The notes under the pieces are model-generated. The model saw nothing but the letters and a program-made list of their open reading frames with translations, had not been told where the DNA came from and ran no database searches. From JADKAC01 sp964492065 (GTDB lineage: Bacteria > Bacteroidota > Bacteroidia > Chitinophagales > BACL12), in assembly GCA_964492065.1 (NCBI GenBank), contig CAZBHH010000030.1, forward strand, positions 1 to 27,932: a DNA stretch of 27,932 nt, written 5' to 3'. Below are positions 25,120 to 27,932 of the stretch, one piece after another; the first letter of the stretch is position 1, and each line of letters starts with the position of its first letter. The position numbers were made by a program, and so were the translations under genes.

Positions 25120-27932
25120 TCACTCCACCATCAACTTTAAAATTTCCGCAACTGTTTCAGTTTGCAGTTGAATAAAATATATTCCTGATGCATAGTTCTC
25201 CAATTGCAGTTGTGTGCTGCCTTCAAACCGCCCGTTGTGTATCCGGATTCCTGATGAACTGAATATGGTATATTCAGCTTCGCCAATTTCTGTGCATGTA
25301 ATCGTCACTGTGTTTTGTGCCGGGTTGGGAAATACGCTGAATTTCGGAATTATTGTATTGTCTTCAACAGTGCGTTCGTAAAACGGGTATTGGCAATGTA
25401 CTTCGGCTATCTCTGCCATCTGGTCTTTATACCAATATGCTCTTGCATATAAATCTTTGCAAATGCCGTCAGGCAACCCCTGCGGATATTCCGCCTCCAC
25501 ACGGTTTTTTATCCAGTTGAATTTCTGGTAGGCATAATTAAAATCATTTGCAAGAAATAACTGGTAGGCTTCCTGGTATTTTTCTGCAATGCTGATACGG
25601 CCACCACCTTGTTCATTAATATAATAACCACAGGAATTATTTGTCATACGCAATGTAAGTGCTTCTTCATCTTCTGTATCGGTACAGTTGGCCGTGCAAT
25701 CGCAATTGTTAGGTTTTGTTGTTACATACTGCGATGCATCGGTGGTTATATCATTACAATTTGCATTAAAGCCGGAGGTCACGTCGCTGCCTGAAGGTGC
25801 CGCTCCGCCTGACCAGTAATTGCCTTTTGCCAATAGTGTGTTGGAAATATAGGTGTTATCAAAATAATCGTAACACACATCTATTGCCTGTGTGGTATTG
25901 CCGTCAAAGCGGTTGGGTTGTTCTTCATCGCCTTCGTTTATGGCATGTGTTATTGCATCTATATCCAACAATATATCTTCTCCCAGTATGCCTGTGGCAT
26001 TTTGTATTATCCATCCGCAACCGACATCGCCAACCACTATTTTGCAGAGTATATCCGGATCTTCCGTATCGTCTATGGCGCTGAGTGCATAAATACCTTC
26101 TGTGGTATTTTGTTTGATGGTGGCCTGATTGCGTAAATAAATATTGCTGCGATACGATTCAATGCCACGATAATTACCTTTTACCGTGGCGCCATCCAAA
26201 ATAAAATACCTTGTGTTGTATAACATAACACCCGGCTGATTTGTATGATTTTTAATGGTGCCTGCCTCTACGTTACATTCCACCACATTTTCCAGCCACA
26301 TTCCCGTTGTGGCATTTGCGTTTCCTTCAATGCTGTTAGCATATAAATACATTCGATATACATCTTCTGCCTGTATGCCATATTGAGTATAATTTTTAAT
26401 AGTGGTTTGGCGAATTTCCACATTCACATCATCGGGACATACATCAATATTCTCAAGTTTAATCGGAGTAGCAAATCCATCGAAGGTGGCTTGTGTAATA
26501 TAAAATGTTTCGGTGTCGTAAGCTGAAATGCCATTAACGGCACTGCTGCCTCCTGTATTGAACATTACATTATCAGCATAGTAATTAGCATATGCATTGC
26601 GCATTAAGCTGCCGTTGTTAAATGTGAGTTTACAATCTTCCAGCCACATATCCCTTGTGCTGATATACAGGTCAGCATCATTTTGCAGCCAGCATTTCAG
26701 ATCATTATTACTACTGCCTTTTAAGTAAAACCGGCTATCTGTACCCAGATCAAAAATTCCATTTTCAAAATAAGACAGGTAGCCTGCGCCTGTGAAGGTA
26801 AAATCTATATAATCTGCCGTTTGAATGGTGCCGCCGTCTTGTAAGGCAATGGTGGCGTTGGGTGAATTAAGAAACAGATCATTCCCCTCGTAATATAAAA
26901 TACCTCCATCTTCAATTATTATTTTCGCATAATCCTGCAGCTCAAGATTATTGCCCGGTTCAATAATTACTTTTCCGCCGTTTTTAATTTTTATATATAC
27001 ATTGTTTTTTAAGAGAACATTGGCATCAGCAGCTATTCTGAATGTAGAAGTATCATCCACAATTATATAAGAGCTTTCTGTTAAGGTAATATTTGAAAAT
27101 GCCTCTGCCACAAAACCTGATTTGCTTTGCATGTTTATTACAGCGGAGTCCTGCATAAATAAGGAAGCAGATGCATTTACAACAAGCTTTGAATTATTGA
27201 TTGTATTCAGGCAGGAGGTATTGCTGAGTGTTGCGCCGCTTCCTGATAACAGCGTTAATAAAGTGGTATCGGCAAATATTTTATTGCCTTTAAATAAAAC
27301 CGGGTTAACCGGCCGGGTGGGCGACAAGCCCTGGTCCAAAGTTACCACGGCTGTATTTTTTATATACATGCTATCGTGTAAGGTAATGTTGCCGCACCAG
27401 CGGGTTTTTTGTGCAATGTCAAAATCATTCCACCTTATCTTTACTTTTACCTCCCCGTCTGATTCCTGGTCTATTACTTCTATGGAAATGCCGTTGAGTC
27501 GTATGATTCGGTTATCGTCAATGGAAGGTAATGGATTTGGATTATCAATGCTACTGCTTTTAGTTTTGTAAGTAAAAATTGGGATGGATGAAGGATTCGT
27601 TGATATACCAATTTTCTCCCCTTCCAAAAAAGCATCAAAGCGTGTGCCGTAGCCCGGCCAGGTGCCGCTAACAAAGTCTGAAGCAGGCAGGTTTATGCCA
27701 TCCACTTTTACGCTATAGGGAAATATGACTTCACCCCGCTTAATCAGATCATCGCCATCCATATCCTTAGGCGGGCTGGTCCAGAAATGGTAGCCGGTAA
27801 GCGGATTTTCCAAATCTGAATCAATACTCATTTCATTTGTAGCCGCATCCATTTCCACATCATAATTGCCAAAGGCGTTCAGCCACCACAGGTAGTCGTT
27901 CGGGCCGAGGCTGAATGTGTTTAGGCCTTCTT
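25120..27932 (-). CDS. Secreted beta-helix protein with T9SS sorting domain (N-terminus outside window)
   Basis: The minus-strand frame is open to the window edge: reading past the first GTG at 27858, codons continue as ..GPNDYLWWLNAFGNYD without a stop, so the true start and any signal peptide lie outside. About 937 residues are visible. The middle (~150-700) is a series of short strands with repeated ND/SY/I patterns (INNSKLVVNASASLF, IIVDDTSTFRIAADA, YIKIKNGGKVIIEPG), typical of right-handed parallel beta-helix proteins. Later repeats (NYTQYGIQAEDVYRMYLYAN, RGIESYRSNIYLRNQ) match pectate-lyase-like helix turns. The C-terminus (SVFPNPAQNTVTITC..ASGIYFIQLQT) is a type A T9SS sorting domain. 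Likely a surface or released adhesin or polysaccharide-binding protein; no catalytic residues can be assigned. Confidence 0.85.
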   Translation of the reverse strand, partial: EGLNTFSLGPNDYLWWLNAFGNYDVEMDAATNEMSIDSDLENPLTGYHFWTSPPKDMDGDDLIKRGEVIFPYSVKVDGINLPASDFVSGTWPGYGTRFDAFLEGEKIGISTNPSSIPIFTYKTKSSSIDNPNPLPSIDDNRIIRLNGISIEVIDQESDGEVKVKIRWNDFDIAQKTRWCGNITLHDSMYIKNTAVVTLDQGLSPTRPVNPVLFKGNKIFADTTLLTLLSGSGATLSNTSCLNTINNSKLVVNASASLFMQDSAVINMQSKSGFVAEAFSNITLTESSYIIVDDTSTFRIAADANVLLKNNVYIKIKNGGKVIIEPGNNLELQDYAKIIIEDGGILYYEGNDLFLNSPNATIALQDGGTIQTADYIDFTFTGAGYLSYFENGIFDLGTDSRFYLKGSSNNDLKCWLQNDADLYISTRDMWLEDCKLTFNNGSLMRNAYANYYADNVMFNTGGSSAVNGISAYDTETFYITQATFDGFATPIKLENIDVCPDDVNVEIRQTTIKNYTQYGIQAEDVYRMYLYANSIEGNANATTGMWLENVVECNVEAGTIKNHTNQPGVMLYNTRYFILDGATVKGNYRGIESYRSNIYLRNQATIKQNTTEGIYALSAIDDTEDPDILCKIVVGDVGCGWIIQNATGILGEDILLDIDAITHAINEGDEEQPNRFDGNTTQAIDVCYDYFDNTYISNTLLAKGNYWSGGAAPSGSDVTSGFNANCNDITTDASQYVTTKPNNCDCTANCTDTEDEEALTLRMTNNSCGYYINEQGGGRISIAEKYQEAYQLFLANDFNYAYQKFNWIKNRVEAEYPQGLPDGICKDLYARAYWYKDQMAEIAEVHCQYPFYERTVEDNTIIPKFSVFPNPAQNTVTITCTEIGEAEYTIFSSSGIRIHNGRFEGSTQLQLENYASGIYFIQLQTETVAEILKLMVE

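Overview
The window looks like a chromosomal segment of a Bacteroidota bacterium, probably Saprospiria/Chitinophagia-like. Supporting signs are two large secreted proteins with C-terminal type IX secretion (T9SS, Por) sorting domains, a TonB-dependent receptor with an N-terminal carboxypeptidase-like domain, an ftsK-lolA gene pair, lipoproteins with Bacteroidota-style lipoboxes, and almost no Shine-Dalgarno motifs. There is one run of exactly 100 N (1141-1240), so the sequence is a draft scaffold.

Region 1 (1-3568) is an A+T-rich accessory island of single-function units, all on the + strand: a NeuD/PglD-like sugar O-acyltransferase, a VbhA-like antitoxin with a Fic toxin, and an alpha/beta hydrolase. 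Each unit starts just after a ..GTTA.. box (171, 1293, 2573). Two genes end in a TAACAA motif. Candidate attC-like hairpins bound the island (46-177 and 3510-3568). The two internal junctions each carry a short, ORF-less, antisense group II intron remnant with recognisable domains V and VI. This is the layout expected of an integron cassette array without its integrase, invaded at its attC sites by group IIC-attC-type introns. Both remnants share the same ~50-nt insertion inside domain V.

Region 2 (3569-12300) is more G+C-rich backbone: a ClC chloride channel/transporter with CBS domains, a DJ-1/PfpI-family lipoprotein, a possible 48-aa lipoprotein, and a 1346-aa secreted CotH/lamin-tail-domain protein with a T9SS signal. 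Long gene-poor stretches lie at 5753-6672 and 7429-8055.

Region 3 (12380-15772, minus strand) holds a small Cys-rich lipoprotein, ftsK and lolA, an envelope/chromosome-segregation cluster. It converges on the CotH gene across a shared terminator-like hairpin.

Region 4 (15972-24965, plus strand) is mostly metabolic: a single-chain pyruvate carboxylase, a VOC-fold protein with a signal-like N-terminus, a 70-bp-period tandem/inverted repeat array, a His/Cys-rich small protein with no ATG start followed by a TonB-dependent receptor (possible metal uptake pair), a candidate 44-aa ORF, and a folE-fabD pair.

Region 5 (25120-27932, minus strand) is the 3' part of a large secreted beta-helix protein with a T9SS sorting domain. 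Its reading frame is open to the window edge.
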